From: Neodiprion pinetum
Lineage: Eukaryota; Arthropoda; Insecta; Hymenoptera; Diprionidae
NCBI RefSeq assembly: GCF_021155775.2
Contig: NC_060232.1
Span: 26,977,922 to 27,041,921, forward strand
DNA: 64,000 bases
Reading direction: 5' to 3'
Shown here piece after piece: positions 1 to 13,800 of the stretch. The stretch's first letter is position 1, and each line of letters begins with the position of its first letter. Below the pieces are notes generated by a model. It worked only from the letters and a program-made list of their open reading frames with translations. It was not told the DNA's origin and ran no database searches. A program made the position numbers and the translations under genes.

Positions 1-1430
1 ATCTCAGATAAACAATAAACCTTCAAAAATACAAAAAGAAAAGTCTGACACTTTTCTGAGTTTTTTATTTTTTTATTTTCCGAGGATTTAAAAACAGTCC
101 TTCATCAGTTTGTTTTAAATTTGCATAAGAAAAATTTGTATTTATTCTTCACAAAGATTGCATTAAAATTAAAAGATTTTCAACTGGAAGTTTTTCAGAG
201 CTTAACGGAGTAAATTTTTTTATGGGATTTCATAAACGTGTCTGAGAGGCTGTGAAAATTCACTGACGCAGAAGCTCGTAATAACTGTTCCCACGGTTGA
301 GTTATGCTATCGATGTACATACATTATAATACCTAAATCTTGAGAAAACATATCGGGTAGATTCAACCTATTTAGCTTTTGTTTTCTATGAGATTTAAGC
401 AGAAAACGACAAAGCTATTGTGGCATCGATCTAAAGGAGATTTGTGCTCTTCAATGGATGATATGGAAATACTACATTTTCACTTGTTAAGCGAGAAAAA
501 TTATTAGTATGAAGTATCATGTGATTGTTTTTACTTCGTAGAAAATTTGCAACCGTTTTTAAAACAAGAAAAAAAATTGTTATTGATCACACAATGAAAT
601 ATATTCAAACATTATCATGACGTTTGCTAAAACATGTCTATAACTTAAGACAATTCTTTTGAAATATTATTATTAACAATATTGTTATTTATAAATATAA
701 TCTTGCAGCTAATATGTGCATTTTACACAGTTGAGCGTTTACATATAATATAGTCGTATTACAATACGGTAGAAGGCTTTCTTCCGAAGAATTTACCATC
801 TTAGATTTATTCACAATTAAATTTTTTCTAATTTGAACAAAATTATTACCATAATTTTTTCAATCATATACATTAAGTAATTATCGAAGAAATTTGCACA
901 AGGTATAGTAATTTTATTTATCATACGTATGGCTTTAATTCTTCATAAATAATTCTAAGTTTTCAATTCAAATGTTTTTTCGTATTTTAATTCAATTCTT
1001 TTCTTTTTTCTCACTCAATTACCTACAAGAAAACCTGCATTTCGTAATAATTCGTTTACCTACTCTTTAGTATTAGTACATTCTACGTTTAAACAAATTT
1101 AAATCGTGGAAAGCAGATAAAAATCAGTTATGTTCAATTGTTAAATAGAAATGACACAATTCCATAGATAAACCTCGAACAATTGATTAATTCTTATATT
1201 TCCTTGTTATATTATCGGTTGTCGCGTTTCATTTCGTCACAATAATATGTATATCTACATGAATCTTAGCTCCATATGCAAAATTTATTCGTAGTAAAGT
1301 TACAGTATATGGCACCGAACGACATTGGCAATTGCCTGAAACTGATATACCTAAACGCGACCAAATCCTTTCACAAATTGATCAATTCCACGATATTAAA
1401 TTACGGAAAAACAAATCCGCGTGACAGTTT
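1..1430. other. Non-coding 3' flank of MCU
   Basis: The stretch is very AT-rich with many short A/T runs and no coding signature on either strand. It may contain a distal MCU 3' UTR if a further poly(A) site is used. I see no gene here. Confidence 0.6.
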
Positions 1431-1436
1431 TTTATT
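1431..1436 (-). terminator. Putative MCU polyadenylation signal
   Basis: The plus strand reads TTTATT, which is AATAAA on the MCU strand, about 87 nt past the stop codon. It is the nearest canonical hexamer to the stop. Others lie further left, for example near 915, so alternative 3' ends are possible. Confidence 0.5.
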
Positions 1437-1522
1437 CACGCTATACCCTAATAACGCTTGACTTTAGGAAATAGCGCTGTACCGTCACGTGGATCATTGG
1501 ATCGTTTCACTTCATACGCGAC

Positions 1523-1870
1523 TTATCTCGTCGGTTTTTTCGCGCTAAATTCGCGAACTACGTCGGAGATTTTTTTCGGTGTTTCAGTACTTTCTTTTTT
1601 CTTCGTCTCTTCTCTTTCGGGACTAGGACTAGGCGAGCTGCTTGGCGATCTGGAGCTACTGCTCGAGTACTTTTCTCTTTCTTCTCTCTTTATGTCGACG
1701 AAGCTTTTCCGTACCTTCATCGGATCTCGTAGACGTTGCAGCTTCGTCTCCAGTTCGCTTGACTGCTCTTTCAGGACATTGTACTGGTTTAAATCCAAGC
1801 CAAGCTTGCGTGCTTTTTTGTGCAGGATCAACAAGTGCTGCCGATCACGTACGTCGGGTAGCAGATATTC
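1523..1870 (-). CDS. MCU: MCU last coding exon (second coiled coil and Ser/Pro-rich C-terminal tail)
   Basis: The acceptor is a pyrimidine-rich run ending in CACAG, and the exon opens in phase 0 with EYLLPDVRDRQH, matching EYVYPEARDRQ of human MCU. The following NVLKEQSSELETKLQRLRDP is the matrix coiled coil. The final ~50 residues are a serine/proline run, then a Lys/Glu-rich end closing at TAA (1525-1523). This tail is low complexity and unlike the vertebrate C-terminus, so it is probably lineage-specific. The exon has 115 codons plus stop. Confidence 0.95.
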   Translation of the reverse strand, partial: EYLLPDVRDRQHLLILHKKARKLGLDLNQYNVLKEQSSELETKLQRLRDPMKVRKSFVDIKREEREKYSSSSSRSPSSSPSPSPEREETKKKESTETPKKISDVVREFSAKKPTR

Positions 1871-4800
1871 CTGTGAAAAAAATTACGCTTCTGCTCACAA
1901 TCGTAGAAAAGTCTATTTGAATTCACAGGAATATCTTCAATTCCATCAAATTTTTGCATTGCCATTAAATTGAAAGATATTTTTATTTGTTTGGAACTAA
2001 TATAAATAAAGTCGAATATTGATTAATTTGACCACATTTTTGCTTTAGATCACGAACGAAGGGACTTCGTGAAAAATAGATGCATTGTGGTAATAAATAA
2101 TGTTCATCTTTTAGCGTCGGTTGCATGCTGACGCAAATGTTCAGGATCACAGGTCTCTCAATGGTAAATCAGACTTCTCTTTCGATTTCGGGAAATTTCT
2201 TGGAGAGAACTTGAAAGTACCGATGAAACGAAACCAGACATTTCGAAATGCCTGGCTCGAGGACCTCGGCAGCTTACCTGCTTAGTGAGTACGTAGTAAG
2301 CGTAACAAGCCATTGCTGTGCCGTAAGTTACAAAATAAGTAACAGGCTCCATGATATCCCAGGAATACTCCCACCAGGTTAACCTGGCAAGGATACCGAA
2401 TTGAACTGACATCAAACCGAGACCAGCCCACGTTAGGAGATTCGTGCGTCTAGATGCGGTGACTTCAAGTTCTAGTCGTTTCTATGAATTATTGGAAAAT
2501 CGATATCAATCTGAGTTCGGAATATTGGTGGAAGAGGAAGAAAAAAAGAACATGTCTAATATGTAAATTGGCGATTTTGTTTTTAATGACAACTAACATC
2601 CTCCAACGGCTGCAACTGCATCTTGATGTCTTCGAGCTGAGTGAGGATCTGTTTCTCCTCTTGTAGTTGATGCTCGTCGACGTGAAGAGCCTCGTAAAGT
2701 TGTCCGACCAATACTCTGACGTCCGATATTCGTTGGGCTTCCTCCTGCAATCAGAATCGAAGACGAAACTAGATATTTGGCTGTCTTTTACTACGCATAA
2801 GACACGTTTTGACCGAAATAACGAATGCATCAAAAGTATCGCGTATAATCTATCTATTACGTGGTTTTTCGTCTTTAATCTCGTTTCATCGTTCTGGATT
2901 TTGCCGATGAGAAACTTCCCAGCAACAAAGAGGAATTTGTAGATTTTTTACGCTAAACGGTCAAACAGCAAACTCAAAGAATTAAAGATTATTTGAGCAT
3001 CACTAGGCATTGCCACTGTGTGGTATTTCTACTTCTACTAAATGTAATTGCCCTTTTGCAGGGTGTGAAATCGTTAAACACAGAATGATTTTCGAGGTGA
3101 TGAGTTAATTGTCGATATACCTACCATCGTGAGTCTCTCATGCTGAGGTGCGCTGACCGTGTAGATGTTGTCGTTGACGATGAGCTTGAAATCATCTTCC
3201 ATTAAAGATTCTATCGAGTTTGCCGAAGCTATTCTAATTCCATCTGAAATAAGAATGACAATTGTTTTTCTTGGCCCGCGTTCAAATGATGCCTTTTGCA
3301 CTTTGCTCTTGTCTGCGTTTTCCTGTTTCCTACATAGCCACAGGGCCTTGTACGTAGCTGACAATGAAGGATTGATTGATGGGGTGAATGAATAATTTGT
3401 TGCACCGATTGGTGAGCGTTACCTATCGTTGTGATCAAGGCTCGGTCAATTCCCTTATCCTCCTGCTTAAGCATATCCAAAAAATCCCCTACTGTATGTG
3501 TGATCGGCTTCAGGGTGAACATGCATTTCTCACGTCTAGACGGTAGGGGAACAGTGACTCGTGGTAATCCTCTGTTGTAAACAACGGAAACATCTGCAAC
3601 AATTAAGATATGATTCGGGTTGGTACGTTATCAAAATAGCTTACAATGTTTCATTTCATACGTAAAAATCATAATTTTACGATTAGTTTTTATAAATCCC
3701 TTGTTAAATTTAATCTGAAAAACCTCCTAGTTGGCTCAATGTTCACGAATATCGTCAATTGGGTCTTTGAATCAAAACCGCAGTAATAATTCCATTCTGA
3801 CGAACTAAAAAAATCACCAAACTTCCAGGTTTCAATCTGACGAAGTGAGTAAAAGTTTTTTTAAATTTACTCCGCAGAGTTGCATTGAGATGGATAAAAC
3901 CTGATTGCAATTTAATTTTAGAAATTTTGCCAGATCATGCGTGCTACGCGATACGAAAAATCGTGAATCGAAGAAATTGATAAACGTATTTTACGTATAA
4001 AAAAACTGTAAATTAGGATCCATCGCACACGTATCCATACTGGTGTATAATTAATTAAGTTGCATACATATGATACGACGGGCGTCGTTTGTTGGCGTGA
4101 TAAATTCATAATTGGCTGGTAAGTTAACCTGGTTTACCACAGAGCGGTTAGATATACCGAAGGTATTAGAGTGTGGAGAAACCTCGGCGATCACTGGGCG
4201 AAGAGGCAGAACTTCCAACTGTAGCGACTACACTAGGAATCGCGTTAAGCAGGACGGAACCGAACGCGAACTAACTGCTGCCTAGGCTTGTGGCAAAAGC
4301 AATTGTCTAAAGACTTATTAAATCTTTATGCTGATACCTGCAGTGTGCGCACGTGGGTGGACGTACATTCACTCCTGGTACACCTTACATGATCGAGAAT
4401 TGACATTGCCTCACAGGAAAGAATGTCGCAAGTATGTACGTATCGTAAAGTAGCTGCAGTTCCGGACGGAGGGCAAACGTATTGAAATGCAACTATTGCA
4501 ATGCAGGTTAGTTGTACAGTTGAGGGTTTTAATTTTATAACAATTTAAAATTTTTAGACATGCTGTGAAACCTTGCAAGTTGTTTGATCGTATTTGCTTA
4601 CAAAATATCGCAACCATGCAAACATTAGGAAAGTTTGATAATTTTTTCGAAGCCTTTCTCTACTCGTTATTGAAGTTCATGGATCTCTAAATGTTTTGCA
4701 CGTCTTTCGAATATAGTAAAACGGTACAATAACTTGCCTTGTTACTAAAAAAAATTTGGTGGAGACATAGTGATAGACAAAAATGTGAAGACGATTTCCG

Positions 4801-7800
4801 GTTAAAATATTATACGTAAACAATAGTTCTCGGCACGCTACAATATTTTATGAAAATAAAATCGGAACTCTATAATCATCCTGATGATTAATTCAACCGT
4901 CTAATCATCATACGTATCATGCCAGGTCCGATATCAATTTTATTGTTCAACTTCGCCAAAACTTGGAAACTGAACCGAACTTGTATCAATCTTGGAGACT
5001 TAGTAATGTGAGGTGTGACATTCTATTGATTTTATTTTATCGCAAGGACCTCCAGCCAGGTGGTTAATTATTGCATAATAAGTGTGATGCTGACTACGGG
5101 CGAATCGATTAGCGACGTACCGCGGTAACTAATTTCTAGTATGACTAAAAACACGCAAGCGTTTAGACGTAAACTCGTGAAACGCACTTTCCCGGATGTA
5201 CAGAAAATTTTTCACAATCGTTTCCTTCGCCGGGTAGGTACACATATAGATAAAGACTGCACAGCCGGGCAGGGAAAGAGGGCGCCAAGTGGGTGTGTAT
5301 AAAGTGTAATTGGGTATTGTGATGATGACTAGTCGATTTGGTCGCCTAGTTATAGATAATGGTCCTAATGAAACACCAACATATATCCAACAATCATACG
5401 CAGCAGTTGACTTGCTGAAAGAATGTGGAAGTGGCAAAATCTTCTCGAGCGGAAACATCGAGGAGCTTTCGGACGCCAGTCTTCGCCGAGATCTTGCTGA
5501 AACAATAACTTTTCACTGGTAATAGGTGCGTGTGATTGAAAAAAAAGATTGTTTTTCCTCTACCGCTGCAAAGTGAAAACCGGGAAAAAGTGCCGGTCCT
5601 GTTTACCGGTACCAATAATCGTAGTGTATTTTTTATGGGGTGTATCGCGCGATGCGGTCCTGATCATTGAGGTAGATCGTTCGGCAAGATTTTTATTTTC
5701 TTTCAATCCTCCCCTTTCTCAGTTTCTGTGAGTGTAACTGCACTACGATTTTTTTACTTTTATCTCGCTGGTTTAGGAGCATAATAAAAATAATCGTGAT
5801 CACGCGATCGGTCAAACTGTGAAAGCTGTTGACCGTGAAAAAGAAGTTAGAATTTTTTCAATTGAATTTCACTTGCAATATACGCTGAAATGGAATTGGT
5901 TTGAAATGTATAATTCAGTAGTACAAGCTGAGTTGGTACGAAACGTTTAATTGAATATTTCTTGATTCGTTACATTCGGATGTGGGCGAATTAAACTGTG
6001 TAACACTCACGTTCATTCCATCTCCCTGTGGTTTCAATAATTGTGAGATTCTCATCATTTAAATTTAAATTCATAACCAATACTCATAAAAATCTATGAA
6101 GCTCTCTTCTGATTATTGAAAATATTTCGTGATGTTTAGTCTTTAGCTTTATAGCTTGGTTTTGAATTAACAACTAAAGTTTTCCTCAATCATCCATCAA
6201 GAGTTGAAATTAGTTGATAATAAATGTATCGAGGTTGTCTCTGGAGACCATCTGATATGGTTCCAATTTCAAATTGGCACTTTGGTGTTCAGTCTTTTTT
6301 TTGGAATCAAAACACTTGCTCCTACTTCCTATTATTCAGTAAATATTTACTTGATACAAAGTTCAGAAAAGCGTTCACCTTTCATAGTTTACCGTGTCAA
6401 TTAGGTATCCTACCTTTTATACAAAGTATAATTATAGTATCACAATCAATTCCGGTGTCAACGATACGAGCCGAAGCAGAACCTCAAATTTCCGTAATGT
6501 CACAATGCAAACTGCAAAATCAATGAATTAATCCACTGTTTCAAATTATATAAGCGTTTTAGTGGAATTGTAATTTTAACCTGTTCTCACAGTCGCTAAT
6601 CAAACTATTTAGTGGTCGAGGGGCATTGTTCCAATTAGTATTGTGGCATGCACACAAGTGGAATTTACGATCACTAACTATTCATGATTACAATCAGTTA
6701 ATAATTGATTAAACGAGCGCGCTTCAATATCGGTAGTCGAGAGAACACGATGTCCTCAAAACTGATAATTTTGAAAAGCCATCAAATATTGGTAACACTA
6801 GAATTGACCAATTACCCAGTTGAGTCACACCTATATCATCATAATCACTAACTATATTTGGTTTCGAACAATTGGGTCAAAGCCAAAGGCCGACCCTTTC
6901 GAGAAAAAGTTCGCAAAAGAACGAATCGTCACATGCACGTAGCATATATCACTCGGGTCACATCGAATCCTAGTTGTTTTCGAGTCGTTTAATTTTCCTC
7001 CCGAGAGAAGCGACGTCACGGTGACATCTGTCGGTACAAAAGCGGACCTCACGACAGGTCGTGAACGAACGTAATAAATGTAGGCGCGCTTACGAATCGC
7101 TAGAAATAATTTACAATTTGTAAATTTTTGCAATCAAATTCTAAAGTTATGTTCCACCTGTTTTGAAGGATCTTGTGGTAGTCGTTCACAGCTGATTTCC
7201 AAATTTTTACTCCGGCCAACTTATATGCCCTTTTGTACTATGTTTCATAAAGCTGCTGATGCCAGGCGTCTGACCATGGGAGGCGTGCAGAGCGAACCTC
7301 ACAGCTTAGGACATATAAACGTCGACCGAGATGCGTTGTGGGTACAGGAGAGACTCCGTCACAAGAATCGTCGGTAAGCTGGAGATCTGTTTGAGCGACG
7401 ATTTCTCGTTACTCAAAAAATCGAGCCCTGGATTCGGATGAGTAAAAGACAGTAGAAAGAAATATGTTTTTAATATTTTATACATATCACGACAGCGGCC
7501 TACTTGTCAGGTAATCGTAAACTGCTAATTGCTAAATTACTATAACGGACATCCAAGTGCTTATTAGTGGTCATGGTCTAGTTGCATTACTTGATTTAAC
7601 CGCCTGCACTTGGATTTCTGTGTGGCGTATGATGTTTCTCTGATACAAACCGGCGATAATACATCGCTCCTACTTGTTTGCCAGATAATTGTACAGGAAT
7701 TAGGCTTGTTTTCAAGCAATCTACATTGTTAAAGTTTATATGAGTCCCCATGTACCGTAACAGTCACAACACGTTCATAAAAAGATCAAAGTGTTGAAAT

Positions 7801-10800
7801 TTTCTCCAATTTCATACAGATTTTGTGTTTAATTTTGCGAAGCCCTTTTCCTCGAGATCAATTATCAACGTTCAATCAAAATAAAATGAGCAATTTCATT
7901 GGTGTTACAGGATCATTGAACACTTGCGCAATTATACTAACCAATCCCTCACATATAATTTATGACGCTGCCCGATTGCCCGATGTATTTACACAGGGTG
8001 GGTCTGGGACATGTTATTTCACCTGAATCAATATTGTTATAACTTAGTAACACGCGAGCGTAATTACACGTGCAATTGCGGTTTGAGCGTTTGTAAAGAG
8101 ATTAATCAAGCAATTATTGGTATACAAGTAAAGCAGTTTGCGCTGATGTCGTACCTACATAAGCACACGCAACAATGATGTTTCGATCGCTTATCCGGCA
8201 CCATTAACCAACTAAACACGGGGATGGACTATTTTCAGGTTAATTTCACAATTGAATTTGTTCGACATGTAGGCCAATAAAACGTTCCGGTGCTTCAACG
8301 CTGAGCATATTCAATGTGGCAATCGGTAATATATCAACTGAGCAAAACCTCTGGCTCGGCAAAGCAGGTGCCAGTTTGCATTCGAACTTGGCGATATCAT
8401 AGCGCGCCAATTTTAAATTCGCGGCGTATATTTACAACATTTGCAGCTGCTACGAAGTTATCGACCGTGTTAAAAAGCCGGAGGGATAAGTTATAATACG
8501 CTAGGCGAATTTCGTTAACTGTTGGAATTCGTTTTTATCTTGCGCCAATTTACGAATCCATAATGTAACAGATTGCCGTGCAAAAACCACTGTTATTATC
8601 ATGTAGCTACTCTCCGCACCAAGTCGCTGCCTAATCGGATTTAGGATACGTTGACAATGTGGATACAACAGAAATGAAATGCCGCGGGTACAAGGGCTTT
8701 AAATATATTAACGAGAACTTTCGACGAACGGCAAACAATGGTAGACGAAGTCGGTTGACACTTTCAAACAAAAAGCAACAAAAAAAAAAAAAGGGTTTGC
8801 TAGATAAAACAGTTAAATTTGATTTAAACTGTATAATTTCTTCATTGATAATTTCATCAAGAACTGTGAATTAATATCGAAAAAGTTCAATCGTTAAAAT
8901 CGAGTTACGTATAATCTATAACAATTTCACTTACGGAGGTAGAAAAATTCTATCTCTGGGGGTAATTTGATGGAGAATTTTCATGCTGGAGACATCTGAT
9001 TTTTTTAATGTAGCATTAAGTAACTGGTGTTTTAGTGAACCCAAAATCCACAGTTCACAATTACAATCGGGATCGAAAGGTGACTCCATCAATTCTACAT
9101 GTTAAACTGGATTAGCTTCAACTGCAGTTTTCGAACGTTTTCCCCTTACTCTTATTGTTACAGACTGTACGTGTCATAAGTTCGTGAAGCAAGTTGAACG
9201 CCTGGAAACTTTCCGATAGAATAGAATGTAATTAGTTGTATAAATATTACTGTTGACATAGTAGGTATACAAAGTTCGGAGTGTCGAGTAGAATAAAAAA
9301 TTCTAACGTAAAGCAGCATTCGAATACCTTTTCCATGGAGATTTACGTAATCCGTGAATGGTCCCTAATATTTCTTTGTACCTTATACAACTGTATCCAT
9401 ACGAAAGTGATAAGTACTACGCAGATGTATTGATCAACGGGTTATTGCAGTCACTCCGACACGTCGTATACATTTATTATGTTTAAAATTTTTTTCATCG
9501 ACAAGCACATTGCACGATACAGACTGCGGATATAAATAACCCTTTATGTATGAAATGGGTAAGAATATGCACACACACAATATTTATACATATGCGTATA
9601 TAATGTGAAATATTAAATTTCCCTTGTCACCGTTTGGGGCAGCTGCGCCTACTTGGCGAGAAGTATTAGACAGCTCAACATCAATTTCGTATCACGTCGG
9701 AAAAAGAGTTTACATAACAATTGAAAAAATTCTCGGGATAGGGAAATTCGCAACAGTAATAGGATTTCTGAAACGTATGCAATTAGATCAGCAGCAATCC
9801 CGATAATAAATTTATAAAATACTACAACTACAATAAATTGTATAGTAGGTGAATTACTAAGGAGTGATAATTAAACATCGACATGGTATGCGGTACAGCA
9901 ATTAACTGTGAATCGGAAGTAGCAAAGATTTGAAAAATGCTGTAATGTATATAAAGTTTTCGTTATCACCTGGCTCCGCAATTTCTTCGAAATACTGTAA
10001 AAACCGAAGTATTCGATACGAACTGACAAATGGAAGATCGCGGAGCAAATATGTCGATAATTACAACTGACCATTGTACCGTGACCGGAATTCGTAGATG
10101 TTTCCAAAATTTCGTCGTTGTTCTATCTTCAGACAATGATTAACTAACTTCTCGGTCATATTTCGACCGCCGCATAGGCCGCAGATTACGCTAATACGAT
10201 CATATCGCACCTTGTAATTCTCGAGCTCCGAGCTGTTTGTAATATTACATGAAAGTTGGGGAACAATTTGCAGCGTTCTCTTCTCTCGCCAATAGTAATC
10301 AGTGCCAGTTATACGACAGACCGTACATCGATGGAGGGGAAAGTTGGAGGACAGGAACGATGGTAGGGGTTGTCAGGGCAGCACCGGAACACACCGGATA
10401 TCCGTTTCGAGCTCCAACATTCTACGAATTCACAGAGTGTTACTACAACACGAGGCAGCGGTGATCACACGCGTGCTACACGCGTGTAAAACACGTAGTA
10501 CGCACACGAGGATAATTACAATCATACGTAGGGTCAATTACACACGTGTTTAGGCGTGTGCGTTTGGCTTCACGAAGAAAATGCATCTGTGACAGTAATT
10601 TCACGTCGCCCCTCGCGGGATAGAAAAAGAGAGAACCAGAGGATGGTATCTCGTTAAATGAGAGTCGGAAAATGCGACCGAGAATCCTGTTCCAGCTGAC
10701 GATGAGTTTCAGTCAATGGTGAAACGGCACGTTGCCTGGAGATGCGTGATCGCGATGTTCTCAATAAAAATCGTCTACTGCCAAGTGACCATGGAATTTG

Positions 10801-13800
10801 CTGATCAAGCTGACGAAAGGTTGTCAATTATGTTCTTTTGCTACAAGTCTTATTACCCGCACGTCACTGCATGTATTTACATAATCGAATTGTTTTTATT
10901 TTCGATTTTTTGTTTTTTGAATTTTGACTCTGCTCCGAAGGACGGATCTGTATCTCAACCCTAAAACTTCGCGAGAGAGCTGAGAAGTTTTTCATTCAAA
11001 ATACGCACGTTTTTACTTAAATTTTAGTATGTACGTATATACATTACAACATTCGATAAAAATATCAGTATCGATTACAGAGAATTCTATGTCAGATGTA
11101 TCCAATTAGAGTTTGAATTCACTGTGAGTTTGATATCAGTGGTCAATTGATATGAAATGTCCCATTGACGATGCTGATATTTTTTATCAAACAATAGCAT
11201 AAATGCTGACTAATTTTTTACAGTTATAGATTTTTTTCAATTAGTTAATACCGCGGTCAAATACATGTAGGTACGCTGCAAGTTGAGTAAAAATGTGTAT
11301 ATTCAAAATGGTAAACCTGACAGATCTTGTGAGAGTGTTGAGATAAAGACCTGTGATTTTGAGGAGGTTTCTATTTTATTTATTTTAAATCAATTTCGGA
11401 GGCGTCCCAGTCAAATTAAGAAGAATTTCAAGACTAGGACCCACCCTAATATACGTATAATAATAAATCACGCAATTTTCACGCATGTACTCGATATTTC
11501 TGCAATGAAATCTGAAGCACAGTACCAGCGCCATTTGGGCGCAGGAATATAAATTGAAAAAGAAACCGTGCGTCCTGGCAATTAGCATTCCCTCGTCGAG
11601 TCATTTGAATTCATTTATACCGTGTAATTGTGCCCGATTCGCTAACACGTTTTGCGTTATATTTGCTGTCTTCCAATTAGCCAGGGTGAGTTAATAAGAG
11701 CGGAGAGGAGGTCCCCGTGTTTGTCTATCGGTTATACTTGTACATACGTAACGGTGAGAATGAGAAGATAGAAAAACTCTGTCTACCCCAGTGTCTTAAG
11801 ATCCAAATGACTAATTTCCTTATCTCGCTATTACGCAGTTAAATAAACGCAGGCGATATTTTTAACCACTAAAGAAACAATCTGGCTTCAATTCAGCCCA
11901 CGCATCACGATCTGTGAGCTTGCGGCGCGGTTGGCGGCTTACAATATTTGCACAATAATTTATTGAAAGGTGGCCGAAAATGAATACCCTACGCGTCAAA
12001 TTTACACTCGTTTTATTTCCAACACCCGCACCGCCGAGTGAACGGAGCAAATAATATCAGGACGTGTCTATATATCCATGGGTTACATGTACGTGAGTTA
12101 CATTAGATCTGGACGAGGAGTTAATGCTTTTGGTAACATTGAGGTGCTAAGTGCCTCTCGCGCTTCAGCTTACATCAGACTCGAAGGAAAACTTTTCACC
12201 CAAGATACCACGAAAAGCGTTCTGGAATAATAACGTTGGATAATAGTTCAAGTTTTCGAGATCGAGAGTGCACATTTTTTTTTGTTTCAACCGAAATACA
12301 AAAACCGACTGACTTTATTGAATAATAAATCGCGAAATCGTCGGAAGCAAGCTGTGATTTGCTCTATGGAAAATTTAATGGATAATTAATGCTCCTATGC
12401 AAATGTGTTCTACCATGCATGGTAGCGTAGAATTTTTATATATTGATAGGAGATGGTTGCGAAGCGACTACACCAAACTATTGTTTGGCCGTAATATATA
12501 TTACTCCAAAATAATTAAAGCCGGGGACAAACTAGAAAATCGAATACATTATACATATATGCGTGCGTAATAATGCGGCAATTCATCACTCACGCGGCAA
12601 TGTATAAATCACACAGAGGCATACATACATTCATGCAGGAAAATCGGGTGTAGAAGACTTTGAGGGGACTAACGGAGCGAAATAACGGATCAATATTTCC
12701 GGCAGCTGCCATATTTCGATAACATTTAGCAGCACTTCAGTTTTTGTTAAAATTGTATTTCGGTTGGTAATTAAACACCATGAGCAGAAGCATGCGTTTA
12801 AACAGAGAGAAAGTAAATTTAATAAATTTTCGAATCGCAAAGAAACGAAGACTTCTATCAAACTTGTCTCTCAATTACAGACAGTCCTTGAATATATATC
12901 TAATAATTAAAAACATAAAATAAGAATTAGCGCAGGTGAAAAGAAAAAGAAAATGCTAAAAAATCTCAGCCGTAATTCATAGCAATCAATTCGGCTGGAT
13001 CCGATCGGTTGGACTTTCTTTGTTACCAGAGTTTGAGCTACTTGATATATGAATTCATATTACATCGATCGCAATATTACGTACGTAACTTTTTTCCTAA
13101 AACGGCATAGAGTTTAAAATCAGTTTATAGGCACAGAGCAGAGTTCGCAAAGACGAAAGACTCGTGCATAAATCAAAATCAAAGAGATAAAAAATCAGAA
13201 TATACTTTACCGCTTCGTCGATCAGCCTCATGTCTTTCGTACAATATACTCAACTGTCGATCAAAATATCTTACCAATTCGTTAATGTTCACATAGAACG
13301 AGCATCAAAATTTCTTCTTCTGTTAAGACAGGGACTTGTTCTCTTTGAAATATGGCTGGCGATGAACGATCTGATATGAAAGCCTGAAGCTTCATTAATC
13401 ATCAACGGATTTTCCCCCATACTATAGACTGGAGTAAAAGTCAAGTCTTTACCAGGTCAGAAAATAATAAGCCAACGTAGAGACTGAATCTGCATTAGTA
13501 AAAGTCAACTCGTCCGTATAACCGGTCCCCTTGAATTCCACTAACGTGATTTACTCTTGAACCCGTGAACCGATTCCTAAGGTAAACAGGTCCACTCATC
13601 TCGACTCGTATAAATTTTGATTGCTGATTGCTTGCCCAGCGATTTCGTATAAGGTTTAGTGTACAGACATAAAAAGACACGATGCTTGTTTACGTACGAT
13701 ACAATCAGCGCACGGCCTCGAGTCAGTTATTTCACATGATCTTCCTGGCAATTAAGTAACAAAGCCAACGAGGAGGAGATGCCTATAACAGTCTGACTCC

